Below are positions 1-11,849 of a stretch of 64,000 nucleotides of DNA, one piece after another. The notes under the pieces are model-generated. The model did no database searches. It was not told the DNA's origin and worked only from the letters and a program-made list of their open reading frames with translations. A program made the position numbers and the translations under genes. The stretch's first letter is position 1, and each line of letters begins with the position of its first letter. The DNA is taken from assembly GCF_026151205.1 (NCBI RefSeq), contig NC_087077.1, positions 682,001 through 746,000 of the forward strand, read 5' to 3'. Source of the DNA: Bolinopsis microptera. Taxonomy: Eukaryota; Ctenophora; Tentaculata; Lobata; Bolinopsidae.

Positions 1-235
1 CTAAAAGTCTAAATGTTTTTTGGACGTCCTTCTATCTGTTCTGGGCACAATAGACATTAAACAGTTGACAATTAATCTCAATCATAAATGTACAAATACA
101 CTTTGAGTTCCGTTGTTCGGTTCAGATGCTTCGATAAATGCTTCCAACTGTACAGTGCATTAAATCTGCATTATAGTACATAAAATAAACAAAAGAGCCG
201 GTTCTTGTACTTTACAGAGCAATTAGAAAGGCAAC

Positions 236-325
236 TGTAACCAGATAACTGTAACCAGGTAAAACTGTAACCAGGTAACTGTAACCAGGCAACTGTAACC
301 AGGCAACTGTAACCAGGTAACTGAC
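236..325 (-). repeat. Short 14-bp tandem array
   Basis: About six copies of a 14-bp unit (minus-strand core ACCTGGTTACAGTT), several with small indels. It is the contracted counterpart of the 53-copy array at 35698-36445, so the locus varies in length between the two copies. Confidence 0.85.
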
Positions 326-445
326 AACTTTTGGTGGGCTCGATGGTCATGCAAAAAGTAATTCATCATCTTGTTGCTCCTTTCATTCAAATAAATATTC
401 GAAAATCTGCTTTGTTAATAAATGTCTTTTAATTGAAAAAAAAAG

Positions 446-1195
446 CTAAGTATGAACATAAGAATAATCACGGACAATATGATTGTTTTTGTTGATGTTG
501 GGAAGCGAATTTTTCCTGTCTTTGCACTCCCTACCTGAGCGAGTAATTTTAGGAGCGGCAATGGAACTGGTCGTCAACTTAGAGCTCCGCATGCCTTCAC
601 GGGACGACAAGTTGCGTGCTGACGTCACACCACGTGTCGTGACGTCACCAGCGTTCCGCACCACCTCGCCGGACGATTTCCCTTTAATTCGAGGTGCCAC
701 CGAGTCAGGAACCTTGGCAGCAGGCAAGTTTGGTCGGGATACACGCCTCGTGCTAGTTATGACTGGAGAGTTCACCTGGGTGCGCGAGAGCAGTGAGTTA
801 TCGATGGACCGCCGCCTCTCCATTCGTCTGACACTCGCAGGCTTCTGCAGAGTTGCTGGAGAGGGCACGAACGCTACGTCCTCAGAAAAAGGGTCCTCTA
901 ATCGTGGGAAAGTGGGAGAGGGAGCAGACACGACGGACATTGAGCTGTCACATCGCTCAACAAACTTGCCCGCGTTCTCGTTAACGAAACAACCTCGACC
1001 CTCGTTCACGTTAGGAATATCAAACATGGACCGAGGTACAGATTCTGATACAAGTGGCAGGAAGGGGGTAGGCTCGGACATGTTCAACAGGATGCTGTCG
1101 ATTGTCTCGTCCAGTTCGGTGAGTTCTGGTTCTAGTTCCTTGTCTTGGTCCGATACGATGCAGATTGTACGGTTTATCTGGTGCTTCCTCGGCTC
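446..1195 (-). CDS. Second copy of ankyrin-gene last exon (partial gene)
   Basis: This 750-bp open exon encodes 249 residues plus a stop and matches the last exon at 34835-35584, with about one residue changed (F instead of Y in the motif EDPYSEDVAF). The minus-strand splice acceptor CAG lies at 1196-1198. The product is a low-complexity tail: an acidic start (DKELEPELTELDE), then Ser/Pro-rich and Arg-rich stretches (RRMERRRS). It has no ankyrin repeat of its own. No exon 6 follows upstream: the homology ends at about 2420 and poor-quality sequence begins. It is either an allele end or a partial gene duplicate that cannot be expressed as shown. Confidence 0.75.
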   Translation of the reverse strand, partial: EPRKHQINRTICIVSDQDKELEPELTELDETIDSILLNMSEPTPFLPLVSESVPRSMFDIPNVNEGRGCFVNENAGKFVERCDSSMSVVSAPSPTFPRLEDPFSEDVAFVPSPATLQKPASVRRMERRRSIDNSLLSRTQVNSPVITSTRRVSRPNLPAAKVPDSVAPRIKGKSSGEVVRNAGDVTTRGVTSARNLSSREGMRSSKLTTSSIAAPKITRSGRECKDRKNSLPNINKNNHIVRDYSYVHT

Positions 1196-1198
1196 CTG

Positions 1199-2420
1199 AA
1201 AATGCAAGTATTTTAAAAAGGTATTATTATGAATCAATAAACATTAACGCGCAATTTATCGGTTACTGGCCGTGACAGCGAGGGCTGCAGTGAACAATAT
1301 TCGATGACTAAGTTGTAATGGTTGGGTGGTTGGTAGGATGAGTATTGAGTATAATGTTTGTTGTCTAAAGTTCCCATTTACTATTGTATTCATTGAGTCC
1401 CGTTCAAAGTGTTTTAGAGGTACAATGTATGTGTAAATTTGTAAATACTAATTGGCAGAATATATTGATTTTTACCAGTTGACTTTGAAAACATTTTAAC
1501 TACACCTCAATGCTTTGTCTACTTTATACAAAGTGAAATGTCATTCTTGGGCCAAAAAACAGTTATCAAATTATGAGCCGTAACTCGAAGTATTAATGAA
1601 AAGATATGATGCATTTTAATACAGAATTTAAAACTTGAGTTCAGTTCAATACACAATTGAAGATTTAAACCAGACCACCGTGCAATGTACACAGAAATGG
1701 TCGATTAAACTTTCAATCCGACTTCAATGAAAACTATTTAGATTTTGACACGGATATAAATCTAGACATATGTTTAAAAAATATCTTGTATAAAAGCTTA
1801 TAAAATCTCAATTAAAACAATGGATAGTAGTGCATGTCAATTGCCGTGTAAAATACTCCGAAAGAAGTCGTGCTATTCTCTCACTGTCACGTTAACATTG
1901 TTAAATGTCCCAGCGGTTAAATCTCCAGTCACGTTTTATGTGCCTTGTGGTTATTCGCTAAATGATCCAGGTTTTCAGTTGACCGGCGACCGCGCTAACT
2001 GAATCTAATCAAGTCTAAATTAAAACCGGTCCGATTAAAGCGAGAGCTGTGCCAGGAGAAGATTTATTTTCTGTCTCGTGGTTGACTAGTGGTTAACATT
2101 GGAAAACCAAGTTGACAAACGGCCAAAAAACTTGCGACAAGCTGCTCACCACTTTAGCGAGCAGACGTGGATACTTGAGGAGCTTTGACGGAAATTTTGA
2201 GATAACATGTGCCAATAATAGAGGCCGGAGACGGTGTATTGATTGTTGAAATGATAATTTGATGATAATCGCATCAGTCGTCGATAATTGAAAACGAGTT
2301 TGAAACGAGATTCATAAATTAAAGCACACCATGAAATGTATCTTTAAACCACGTGACATGACGTCACACCACGTGACATGACGTCACACCACGGGGTATA
2401 ATCATTTACCTGAGTTCCCT
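1199..2420 (-). other. Copy of ankyrin last intron, transposon-free
   Basis: Minus-strand intron sequence equivalent to 30271-30458 plus 33809-34834. It holds the tandem CRE/E-box motif pair at about 2342-2395 and the empty target site (AGG at 2222-2224) for the 3.35-kb transposon. No coding signal was seen; short ORFs here, such as the one at 1820-2002, are also found at 34031-34213 and look like chance. Confidence 0.7.
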
Positions 2421-4796
2421 AATACACAAGAACACGGGGGCTCAGGGGTCGCCCAGGGTTACATTGACTTGTCGTGGTAAGGGGTAAATCTTATTAAATT
2501 TAGCCACAAATAGGTGTTCTATTTAATTCAAAGAAACTTTCTCCCTATCGATGGGTGGGACCAAAAGTGCTGATTTTGGTGGGATTTTTAATTTTAGACG
2601 GGGAGCCTCTTTGAACGCGAGATAGCTACGAAAATGTGTTTTGGTTGCTGTAACATGGCTTCTTTGGATTTGCGCTTGGGCGCTGGGGATATTTAAAGTC
2701 GTTTGTGCTGCCATGACCCGCTAAAATGGATACAGTGTTTGGACCAATCCAATTTAGCTAACGGGAACTTGTATTCGAATTCATTGGGGTAGGCCTTTGG
2801 CAGCTTTGTGTTAATATATGCACTGCCGGAAATGTGGGGCCAAGTTGCTTTATTGTGTTTTTAGTTGTGTTGCTGAAGGGACGAGGGTTCTCGACCAAAT
2901 ATTATTTCCTTACTAAACTCTTGGTTCATAATACATTTCGCTGGATATTTGGTTTGGAAAGATACTGTTTGTTGGTTGGTTAGTTTAATATTTTAATGTT
3001 AGCGAGCCCTCTAGTTTTTCTCGTTTGTAATGGATGAGGCAATCACGGTTTAAAAAACGGGGGGTGGAATACTGTCGGACTTTGGTTGTTCCATGACTGA
3101 TTTGTAAACTTTTTTTATTTTGCTGTTGCGTTGAAGCGCAAAATGTTTTTAAATAAATATACCGCCAGGGTACTTAAATTTTGATTTCCCCTCCAGGTTA
3201 GTGGATCGATTCTGGTAGTGATCTTGTTTGATCTGGAAAAAAGTTACTTTAATGAAGGGTTTACCTTTTTTTGTTTCGTGAATTCTTTTTTTGTGTCCGA
3301 TTTGTGGGTTGGGTTTTTAATCTGATATCTTATTAGTATTACCATGGCCATGTCCAGGTGGTGGATATAGTTTAGATTCGAGTGGGTCGGTTGTGGTTTT
3401 GATATGTGATGGGGTGTTTGTAATTTGTTATCTTTGTGTTTTCCCGTCTTTTTCTTGGTTAGATACGTGAAATATAACTAGAGATGAATTTAATGTATCA
3501 TTTGTTGAAAAGAAAATACTTAGATATGGTTAAGGGTGGGAATATGTTATGTAAGTTTTTGGGTAAGTTTTTATTTAAAATAAAAAACAGTGTTTGTTGT
3601 ACTTTCTTATAATTGACGGATGGTACTCAATAGCGGCTCTGAAATTAATTTTGGTGTTTTTTCCCCATACAAAAAACCGCGCCAACCCAAACCCATGCAT
3701 TACGGAGTCCCTTGCAAAGTTCAAGGGCTTTTGGTGTTAAAATTCTAAAACGGTTTAGTTACTATATACCCATAGTGTTCTTTCTTTTTCTTTTCCACAA
3801 GACATAATTTTCGTGCAACCGGTGTGGGCAGGCGATAATCAATAAATTGCTCAGGGATCTGGAGTATCCATGATTTTTCCATTCTTTCTTCCGCACCTAG
3901 TTTTAAAATCAAAGTAGCCACCCCAACTTAATTTTGGGATCGGGTTTAGTTAGTGTCAGTGGTGATAAGTGATTCGAGAGTATATGGTTGATGGGTGTAA
4001 TTTCTGTTCCGTTTTTCTTGAAATTTGAAATAACTAGATGAAAATGTATATTAAAATATATGGAGTGGGATATGTTATGTATTTTTGTAATTTATTAAAA
4101 CAGTTTGTTTCTTAAACGATGTATCAATAGCGCTCTGATAATTGGTTTCAAAACGCCAACACAACGACCTTCAAGTCAAGCTTTGGGTAAATCTAAGTTC
4201 ATCCAATATCTTCTTTCTTCACAAGATCGTCACCGGGCAGGCGATCAAATGCTCGACAGTATCACTGATCCTCTTCTTCGCACCTAGTTAAATCAAGTAG
4301 CACCACTATTTGGATCGGTGTAGTCTTGATTGGTGCAGTCTTGGCAGTATAGTTTGCAAGCTCCAAGTCCATTCCAAATCTATGTTAAGCAAGGGGTTCA
4401 AGGAATGCCTTTAATAACTTCTTTGGATCTGTCAGGTGAATTGAGTCTTGTACGACTGCGTATGCACGCACTACGCAGGCCTGGTTATTTCCTCAACTTG
4501 CGACGTCCGCCAGAATCTCTGATTTTCAGCCCCCCCCTCCCCCCCCCCCCCCCCCCCCTATCTGAATTTCCAAACCACGTCCGGATGGTATGAGACCAAA
4601 TTAAGGTATAGGACTGTAGTTCGATTTACGATATCAACCCTTCAGCTTGGCAAAACCAAAGTCACGTGAAATTTTTGGGCGAGCGAATTAGTAAGAGCCC
4701 GTTGCGACCCCCACGGTCGTTTCACTATGGTCCTTTATCGTCCTGACGATACAGGGGGAGCCGCGCACTTCGTGCGCGGCGGGTCATACAACGTAT
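2421..4796. other. Unassigned, probably unpolished sequence
   Basis: No gene was recognised. The base composition is odd (T/G-rich with many short homopolymers). The part at about 3470-3990 looks like an error-laden duplicate of about 4020-4350: both share, in order, the motifs ATATGTTATGTA, a run near CAATAGCG, GGGCAGGCGAT, CGCACCTAGTT and GGATCGG. A C homopolymer tract sits at about 4528-4558. This is what raw long-read gap filling looks like, and it bridges the inverted copy at 1-2420 to arm L. Small ORFs here should not be trusted. Confidence 0.6.
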
Positions 4797-5287
4797 GACA
4801 AATCTTAATAACTAATTATTTTTAATTTAGCAAATTGATCAAAAATAAGTTAAGTTTTAACAGCGCCGCGCATATTCTAAATGTTTAATGAAATTTTTAT
4901 TAAAAAGACGGCCCAGCAATGGTTGTAAGTTGTTTGCGCAACGAGCCCAACTAGAACAACTAATAAACAATTAAAACGTATTATACATCAATCACATGTG
5001 TAGATATACACAGGTGCACTGGCCATTACAATTGTCTTGACAGCACTACTGGGCCTTAGCACGATTATGTCTTTTCTTTTATTTAAAAAAAATTGTTTAT
5101 GTCTTAAGTATAAAATAATACGTGCGTGCGCGGCTCGAGCCGCGCTGCATAAGACTGGATGCGCATGTGTAGGGGCTGGAGTACGCTTGTTTATTATTTA
5201 TAGATTAATGAAATATTGACGGATGTTACTCGTCTAAATTTATTCGAAGTTGCGCGCGCCGCTTTCTTTTCGATGGCACGTGCTACG

Positions 5288-5356
5288 TTACCTGGGGACC
5301 CCAGGCTATTATGTTCATAATGACGGCGGAATGACAGGCTGAGCGCCGCCCAGTAA
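5288..5356 (+). mobile_element. Tiny 69-bp transposon, copy 1 (8-bp TSD)
   Basis: Begins TTACCTGGGGACC and ends CGCCCAGTAA. It is flanked by the perfect 8-bp duplication GTGCTACG (5280-5287 and 5357-5364). Arm R has the empty site with one copy (reverse complement CGTAGCAC at 59811-59818). The ends are only loosely inverted (TTACCTGGG against TTACTGGGC). There is no coding capacity. The 8-bp target duplication fits hAT- or P-like transposases in general, but the ends do not let me assign a family. Confidence 0.85.
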
Positions 5357-5472
5357 GTGCTACGAAGTAGCGCACGCTGAGCCCGACCTGAGACCATTAA
5401 CAATGGTCAAATGAAATATTGCATTGTAAATATTTAAATTAATTGACTATATATTCAATATTATTGATTACG

Positions 5473-5880
5473 ATTTGCTCTATCCAGAGCCCTTGCGCTT
5501 GCAGTAGCGCGCCCGCCTCACGGCGGTAAAAAGGGCTCTAGCCATCAACCCACCCAACGATTTTGGCACCACTTTACAGTGGTGCCAAAATTACCCGCGC
5601 TTTTGTCCTCATATGCGACGTGCGTATAGTAGCCTTTCAGACATTTATTGCGTAAACGGGGTGTCGTACGTCACCTCAAGATCGGGTGACAGGGGGCTGA
5701 CCATGCCCGAACCTAATTGATCATTGATTTTTCTTGACTTGCGAAACAATTAGCGCGCCCGAAGTGGCGCGAAAGCACATGGTTAGGTGAATATTATTAC
5801 TTACTTGGGTTACTTGGGTTGGGTTCCGAGCTAGAGTGCTACCAGGCCAAGAATGTCTTGCATCTCCACCGCCATGTACA
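5473..5880. mobile_element. Arm-L-only insertion of GC-rich repeat
   Basis: About 400 bp is present here and missing from arm R, where the flanks join near 59700-59745. It contains pieces also found in the repeat at 60175-61126 (reverse orientation): CGCCCGCCTCACGGCGG and the CTTGCGAAACAA block. Target duplications are not clear because the flanks are AT-rich and indel-laden. It also carries a near-perfect hairpin, TTTTGGCACCACT against AGTGGTGCCAAAA, at about 5562-5593. Confidence 0.55.
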
Positions 5881-5980
5881 TTTTATAAAGCAGGCTTTGG
5901 ATTTAGGTAAGATTATAATTTATTTAAAAAACTACGGATAGTTTTAATGTTTAAATTTTCTTTGTCGTATAACTATAAAC

Positions 5981-6045
5981 TTACCTGAGGACCCCAGGCT
6001 TTAATGTAGATTAGGCGGAATGACAGGCTGAGCGCGGCCCAGTAA
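5981..6045 (+). mobile_element. Tiny 65-bp transposon, copy 2 (8-bp TSD)
   Basis: Same family as 5288-5356: begins TTACCTGAGGACC, ends GCGGCCCAGTAA and shares the core GGCGGAATGACAGGCTGAGC. It is flanked by perfect CTATAAAC (5973-5980 and 6046-6053). Arm R carries the single-copy empty site (GTTTATAG at 59614-59621), which fixes the element's limits. Confidence 0.88.
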
Positions 6046-7626
6046 CTATAAACAAGTTAATCCTGTTTTCATGAATGCGCGGCTTTGACGGTCAGTTATT
6101 GACTTATATACATACAATTGAATTTTTAAATAGAAATGCGGATATTTTCAAAACGGAGGCTTATAACTATTATTATATTATGATTGTAAAATGAAGGATA
6201 CAATTTTAAATTTGTTTCACTTTTCGCCAGCTGGATCACAATACATACATAACAAGTTTGTTTCAGTTAGCGCATATTTTTAAGTTTTCAAAAACAAATA
6301 AAATCAATCTTGTGGGATATCAACACAAATTTCTTGTATTCATTTTGCTGATTCACCCCGGCACGCGCAGATGGGACCTCCTTTGGACGTTTTATTGCTT
6401 ATTTTGATAGGAAACGTTTTGTAGCCGAATGAAGATAACAACTTTTTATTTGAGTTATTAATTATGATACAATGTGATTGCAAATTAATTGGCAAACATT
6501 ACTGTAAAAGATTCATAAAAATTGGTAGAATTTTAAAGTTAATATGATTAAAAGACTCCGCACATAACCAACTTTTAAAAAAAATACGCGTCAAAGATTA
6601 GTAGTTCAATTGCGAATATCATATTTTGTTAAAAGTTTTGTTTGCTTTTTGACCTTATACTCCGATAGCCGAATATTTTATCTACAATACAATATAATTT
6701 TTATGTACACATTAACCTACTTTAAAAAATGAGTGAAGCTAGAACGAAAGAGATGTTGCGACGATAATTTCTAGTTTTAGTAGCGCAATAGAATACGTCA
6801 ATAATACCCTCTTGAAACAATATTTAGGCTTCAAGTTCATTACAAATAACGTTAATAGTATTCACAGTCAGTTTTTAGACTGAATTTAATTCTATCACAC
6901 GAAACAAAGGTCAGTGAGTAGTAAACCCTTTATTCAAAATTATCACTTTCATTTGAATCCAGAGCAAACAGGAGATTCATTTTACATGTTGCAGTATCGG
7001 GTCTGATTACGGTTTCCAATGGTTTCCACTTCTGAAAATAAATCTGAAATGAAGCTAAGAAATAAATAATGTACACATATGAAATACATGATAGATTCTT
7101 ATTCTTAAGACGGGACCCCCGCGGTCCCGTCTTAACTCGTCGAGGGCACACTAGAAAATTCCCGCGCTTTTAATGCGCGTCACTTATGTACTTTTCCTAA
7201 GGGTTTAGTGGTCAATGGGAGGTCCCATCTTACAGCGTCCATTTCAAATCTTAAGGCAACTGTGAAATTTAGTTGAACTTAATAATTTTGTTTTTTTCTT
7301 TGTTGTGACTCTGAAAATGATTATTCCAGAAGTTTATGAAATTCGGAACTTACGTAGCGGTAGATGAGGGCAATTTTCGATACTAGAAGCTTCCTAATTC
7401 TTTTCATCCACATAGGACTGCTTCAGAAAGATTTCTTATTTTGTAGAATTCTAAACTGAAAAAGTTGAAAGTATCATTATAAGAAATGCATAAATTCCAC
7501 AATAAGACTATTGGTTATTCTTTAATCGTGAGACATTAATTGTTAATGCTTAAAAGTAATTCGTCTGGACGAATCCACGAGTACAATATGGGCCGGGGTA
7601 GGTGTGCTGGGTATTATTTAGTAGGG

Positions 7627-10287
7627 TATTTATAAAACACATTATTTGGCCGTTTTAGATATTGAAATGAGTGCCAGGAGTCAGTTTTGTGGATTATATT
7701 GCTGACTTTAAGGGGGTTTTAAAAAGGTGTAAATAGTTGGATAAGTGTAAAAAACATTGTCTGGCCGTTTCAGATCCTGAAATGAGTGCCAGGAGTCAGT
7801 TTTGTGGGTTATATTACTGGCTTTAAAGGGGTTTTAAAAAGGTGTAAATAGTTGGATAAGTGTAAAACACATTGTCTGGCCGTTTAAGATCCTGAAATGA
7901 GTGCCAGGAGTCAGTTTTGTGGATTATATTACTGGCTTTAAAGGGGTTTTAAAAAGGTGTAAATAGTTGGATAAGTGTAAAACACATTGTCTGGCCGTTT
8001 CAGATCCTGAAATGAGTGCCAGGAGTCAGTTTTGTGGATTATATTACTGGCTTTAAAGGGGTTTTAAAAAGGTGTAAATAGTTGGATAAGTGTAAAACAC
8101 ATTGTCTGGCCGTTTCAGATCCTGAAATGAGTGCCAGGAGTCAGTTTTGTGGATTATATTGCTGACTTTAAAGTGGTTTAAAAAGGTGTAAATAGTTGGA
8201 TAGTGTAAAACACGTTATTTGGCCGTTTAAGATCCTGAAATGAGTGCCAGGAGTCAGTTTTGTGGGTTATATTACTGGCTTTAAAGGGGTTTTAAAAAGG
8301 TGTAAATAGTTGGATAAGTGTAAAACACATTGTCTGGCCGTTTAAGATCCTGAAATGAGTGCCAGGAGTCAGTTTTGTGGGTTATATTACTGGCTTTAAA
8401 GGGGTTTTAAAAAGGTGTAAATAGTTGGATAAGTGTAAAACACATTGTCTGGCCGTTTAAGATCCTGAAATGAGTGCCAGGAGTCAGTTTTGTGGATTAT
8501 ATTACTGGCTTTAAAGGGGTTTTAAAAAGGTGTAAATAGTTGGATAAGTGTAAAACACATTGTCTGGCCGTTTCAGATCCTGAAATGAGTGCCAGGAGTC
8601 AGTTTTGTGGATTATATTGCTGACTTTAAGGGGGTTTTAAAAAGGTGTAAATAGTTGGATAAGTGTAAAACACATTGTCTGGCCGTTTCAGATCCTGAAA
8701 TGAGTGCCAGGAGTCAGTTTTGTGGGTTATATTACTGGCTTTAAAGTGGTTTAAAAGGTGTAAATAGTTGGATAGTGTAAAACACGTTATTTGGCCGTTT
8801 AAGATCCTGAAATGAGTGCCAGGAGTCAGTTTTGTGGATTATATTGCTGACTTTAAAGGGGTTTAAAAAGGTGTAAATAGTTGGATAAGTGTAAAACACG
8901 TTATTTGGCCGTTTAAGATCCTGAAATGAGTGCCAGGAGTCAGTTTTGTGGGTTATATTACTGGCTTTAAAGGGGTTTTAAAAAGGTGTAAATAGTTGGA
9001 TAAGTGTAAAACACATTGTCTGGCCGTTTAAGATCCTGAAATGAGTGCCAGGAGTCAGTTTTGTGGATTATATTACTGGCTTTAAAGGGGTTTTAAAAAG
9101 GTGTAAATAGTTGGATAAGTGTAAAACACATTGTCTGGCCGTTTCAGATCCTGAAATGAGTGCCAGGAGTCAGTTTTGTGGGTTATATTACTGGCTTTAA
9201 AGTGGTTTAAAAGGTGTAAATAGTTGGATAAGTGTAAAACACGTTATTTGGCCGTTTAAGATCCTGAAATGAGTGCCAGGATTCAGTTCTGTGGATTATA
9301 TTGCTGACTTTAAAGGGGTTTAAAAAGGTGTAAATAGTTGGATAAGTGTAAAACACGTTATTTGGCCGTTTAAGATCCTGAAATGAGTGCCAGGAGTCAG
9401 TTTTGTGGGTTATATTACTGGCTTTAAAGGGGTTTTAAAAAGGTGTAAATAGTTGGATAAGTGTAAAACACATTGTCTGGCCGTTTAAGATCCTGAAATG
9501 AGTGCCAGGAGTCAGTTTTGTGGATTATATTACTGGCTTTAAAGAGGTTTTAAAAAGGTGTAAATAGTTGGATAAGTGTAAAACACATTGTCTGGCCGTT
9601 TCAGATCCTGAAATGAGTGCCAGGAGTCAGTTTTGTGGGTTATATTACTGGCTTTAAAGTGGTTTAAAAGGTGTAAATAGTTGGATAAGTGTAAAACACG
9701 TTATTTGGCCGTTTAAGATCCTGAAATGAGTGCCAGGAGTCAGTTTTGTGGATTATATTGCTGACTTTAAGGGGGTTTTAAAAAGGTGTAAATAGTTGGA
9801 TAAGTGTAAAACACATTGTCTGGCCGTTTCAGATCCTGAAATGAGTGCCAGGAGTCAGTTTTGTGGATTATATTGCTGACTTTAAAGTGGTTTAAAAAGG
9901 TGTAAATAGTTGGATAAGTGTAAAACACGTTATTTGGCCGTTTAAGATCCTGAAATGAGTGCCAGGATTCAGTTTTGTGGATTATATTGCTGACTTTAAG
10001 GGGGTTTTAAAAAGGTGTAAATAGTTGGATAAGTGTAAAACACGTTATTTGGCCGTTTAAGATCCTGAAATGAGTGCCAGGATTCAGTTTTGTGGATTAT
10101 ATTGCTGACTTTAAAGGGGTTTAAAAAGGTGTAAATAGTTGGATAAGTGTAAAACACGTTATTTGGCCGTTTAAGATCCTGAAATGAGTGCCAGGAGTCA
10201 GTTTTGTGGGTTATATTACTGGCTTTAAAGGGGTTTTAAAAAGGTGTAAATAGTTGGATAAGTGTAAAACACATTGTCTGGCCGTTT
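7627..10287 (+). repeat. 115-bp minisatellite, about 23 copies
   Basis: Units of about 115 bp share GGCCGTTT, then GATCCTGAAATGAGTGCCAG, TCAGTTTTGTGG and AGGTGTAAATAGTTGGATAA. Variants come in linked sets: ACATTGTC with ACTGGC, ACGTTATT with GCTGAC, and GGTTTTAAAA against GGTTTAAAA. Blocks of several units repeat in the same order, so expansion seems to have gone by multi-unit steps. The array ends at the small retroposon; one more degenerate unit continues to about 10490. Confidence 0.93.
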
Positions 10288-10409
10288 TTTTTTTGTTTTT
10301 TTTTTCTCTTTTTTAAAAAGGAACCTGCCAAACCCCAGGACACCAGGAGGATACCACCGGCAAAGCGGCTAATAGTACCCTCCGGTCTGTGTTGTACCGA
10401 AGAAGCTGA
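10288..10409 (-). mobile_element. Small SINE-like retroposon with poly-A tail
   Basis: A 122-bp insertion splits a satellite unit. On the minus strand it reads from CTCAGCTTCTTCGGTACAAC to GGTTTGGCAGGTTCC and ends in an A-rich tail (plus-strand poly-T at 10288-10315). Flanking GCCGTTT at 10281-10287 and 10410-10416 is a 7-bp target duplication. Tail plus duplication indicates retroposition in trans of a short RNA. The body contains GTACAACACAGACCGGAGG; I do not recognise a tRNA or 5S head. Confidence 0.75.
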
Positions 10410-11849
10410 GCCGTTTAAGATGCTGAAATGAGTGCCAGGAGTCAGTTCTGTGAGTTAACTCACTGACTGAAGAGATATTTTAAAAGAATACTTACTAATA
10501 TGATTTGGCCGGTCGGTACAGTTTATCAAAATGAAGGCAGGAGTTAGTGTTATGAAGTAAAGCTTATCTAGATCAAGGTACATACCATTGTTCGAAGTCT
10601 GTGACCTGTACTGTGTCTGCGACGTCAAATTCCGGAAAGTTGCACGGTTGTTATCGGCTACATTTTCATCATAAGCAAGAGTTTTCGAAATATGATAAAT
10701 GAATCAAGTTAAAATGACAAAGAGAAAGTAATAGATTAAATGGAACATAGAAGTAATGGAGATTTTAGCTAAATAATAATTATTTTAAACGTACGGAAAG
10801 ATCAAAAAAGTGTTTCGCGTCAACTTTGACTGTACAAAGAACTGACGCTGCTGGCTTGGATCGACATCCTCCGCAAACATTTTCAATTTATATTTTCACA
10901 CGCGCGCACGTGAAAGTGCGCGCGGTTTTTAAAACCAGCGCATTGGTAATTTTCAGTGGTATCGGCAGGTAACATTTTTATTTTTCTACTATAAACATTG
11001 TTCAAGTTATGACCATTTTAATTTCGAAAATGTTGACTTTTTTGCATCTTTTTAGAAAGATATTTTTTAAAACTACTACTATGTCAAAATTATAATACGT
11101 GAAGACACAAATTTTGTATTGTACATGTGAAATAGACAAATTGCAAGCGGACTGTACCATTATAAATAACTCAAATAAAAAATTTTCATTTTAATTCGGC
11201 TATTAAACGTTTCCTATCAGAATAAGCAATAAAAACGTCCAAAGGAGGTCCCATCTGTGCGCGTCGGGGTGTGATTCAAATTCTAACATCTCAATATGTA
11301 GTGTTTTTGAAAACTTTTCAAATCTTTTTGTTAAATATTTCTAGGATACATTATTTATAGTCAATAGTACAGCTTACTATTAGAGCCCAGATTTTTACTC
11401 AAATGCTGGCCAATATGCATATTATGCTGTAGGACCATAAAATCCAATATTGAAACCTGTAAATTCGATTTTTTATACTAGCAAATTACGCTTTTAAATT
11501 ATTCCTACATATCTATGTATACATAATTGGAATTGCTTTCAACTTAAATTATTCCATGATTACTACTATTTATATGTATTCAATAAAGTAATTACCATTT
11601 TTGTATCATTGTATACTTGTATCTTTGTAAGCTTAAAGCTTTTGTCGAGAAGCCTCGACAGTGATTTTAAATGATTATCTGTCAAATTTATATAAGGTCT
11701 AGGTACGTTGATATTAGGTAATTAGGTAAAACTAGTTGAAGACATATTTCATAAGTATCAATGGTACTGTTACTTAATACATGCTTTTTAGTATTTTTAT
11801 GGTATATGGCAAGAAGAAGATTTGTTGTCATTTGTAGGAAGTGGTCAGT

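Larger units (their letters stand above)
1..2420 (-). repeat. Inverted partial copy of 30262-36669
   Basis: Read on the minus strand, this stretch matches 30262-36669 with few substitutions: 3' flank, 14-bp array, last ankyrin exon and the preceding intron. Two large differences stand out. The 3.35-kb transposon at 30459-33808 is absent here (single CCT/AGG at 2222-2224), and the 14-bp array is about 6 units instead of about 53. Homology stops near 2420, roughly nine bases inside what is exon 6 in the other copy. It behaves like a second allele joined in inverted orientation; a real segmental inversion-duplication is the alternative. Confidence 0.9.
6354..11271. mobile_element. 4.9-kb TIR element carrying a satellite array
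   Basis: The first and last ~150 bp are inverted repeats of each other, starting CACCCCG and sharing CAGATGGGACCTCC and TTTGGACGTTTT. The flanks carry TGATT on both sides (6349-6353 and 11272-11276), and arm R shows the empty site with one copy (AATCA at 58614-58618). Long inverted repeats plus target duplication mark a DNA transposon. A CAC start with a 5-bp duplication recalls Transib/Chapaev-type ends, but no transposase is present, so the family is open; a 7-bp TGATTCA duplication is the other reading. The interior is a 115-bp satellite (7627-10287), a small retroposon (10288-10409), a GC hairpin (about 7108-7134, GACGGGACC against GGTCCCGTC) and AT-rich filler. Non-autonomous. Confidence 0.85.

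Noticed and set aside
483-1199. 238-codon plus-strand ORF antisense to the ankyrin last exon
   Set aside because: Shadow of the real exon; in the matching copy at 34831-35547 it is broken into two ORFs.
7627-10287. CRISPR-like array
   Set aside because: Units are contiguous 115-bp tandem repeats with no unique spacers, within a eukaryotic transposon.
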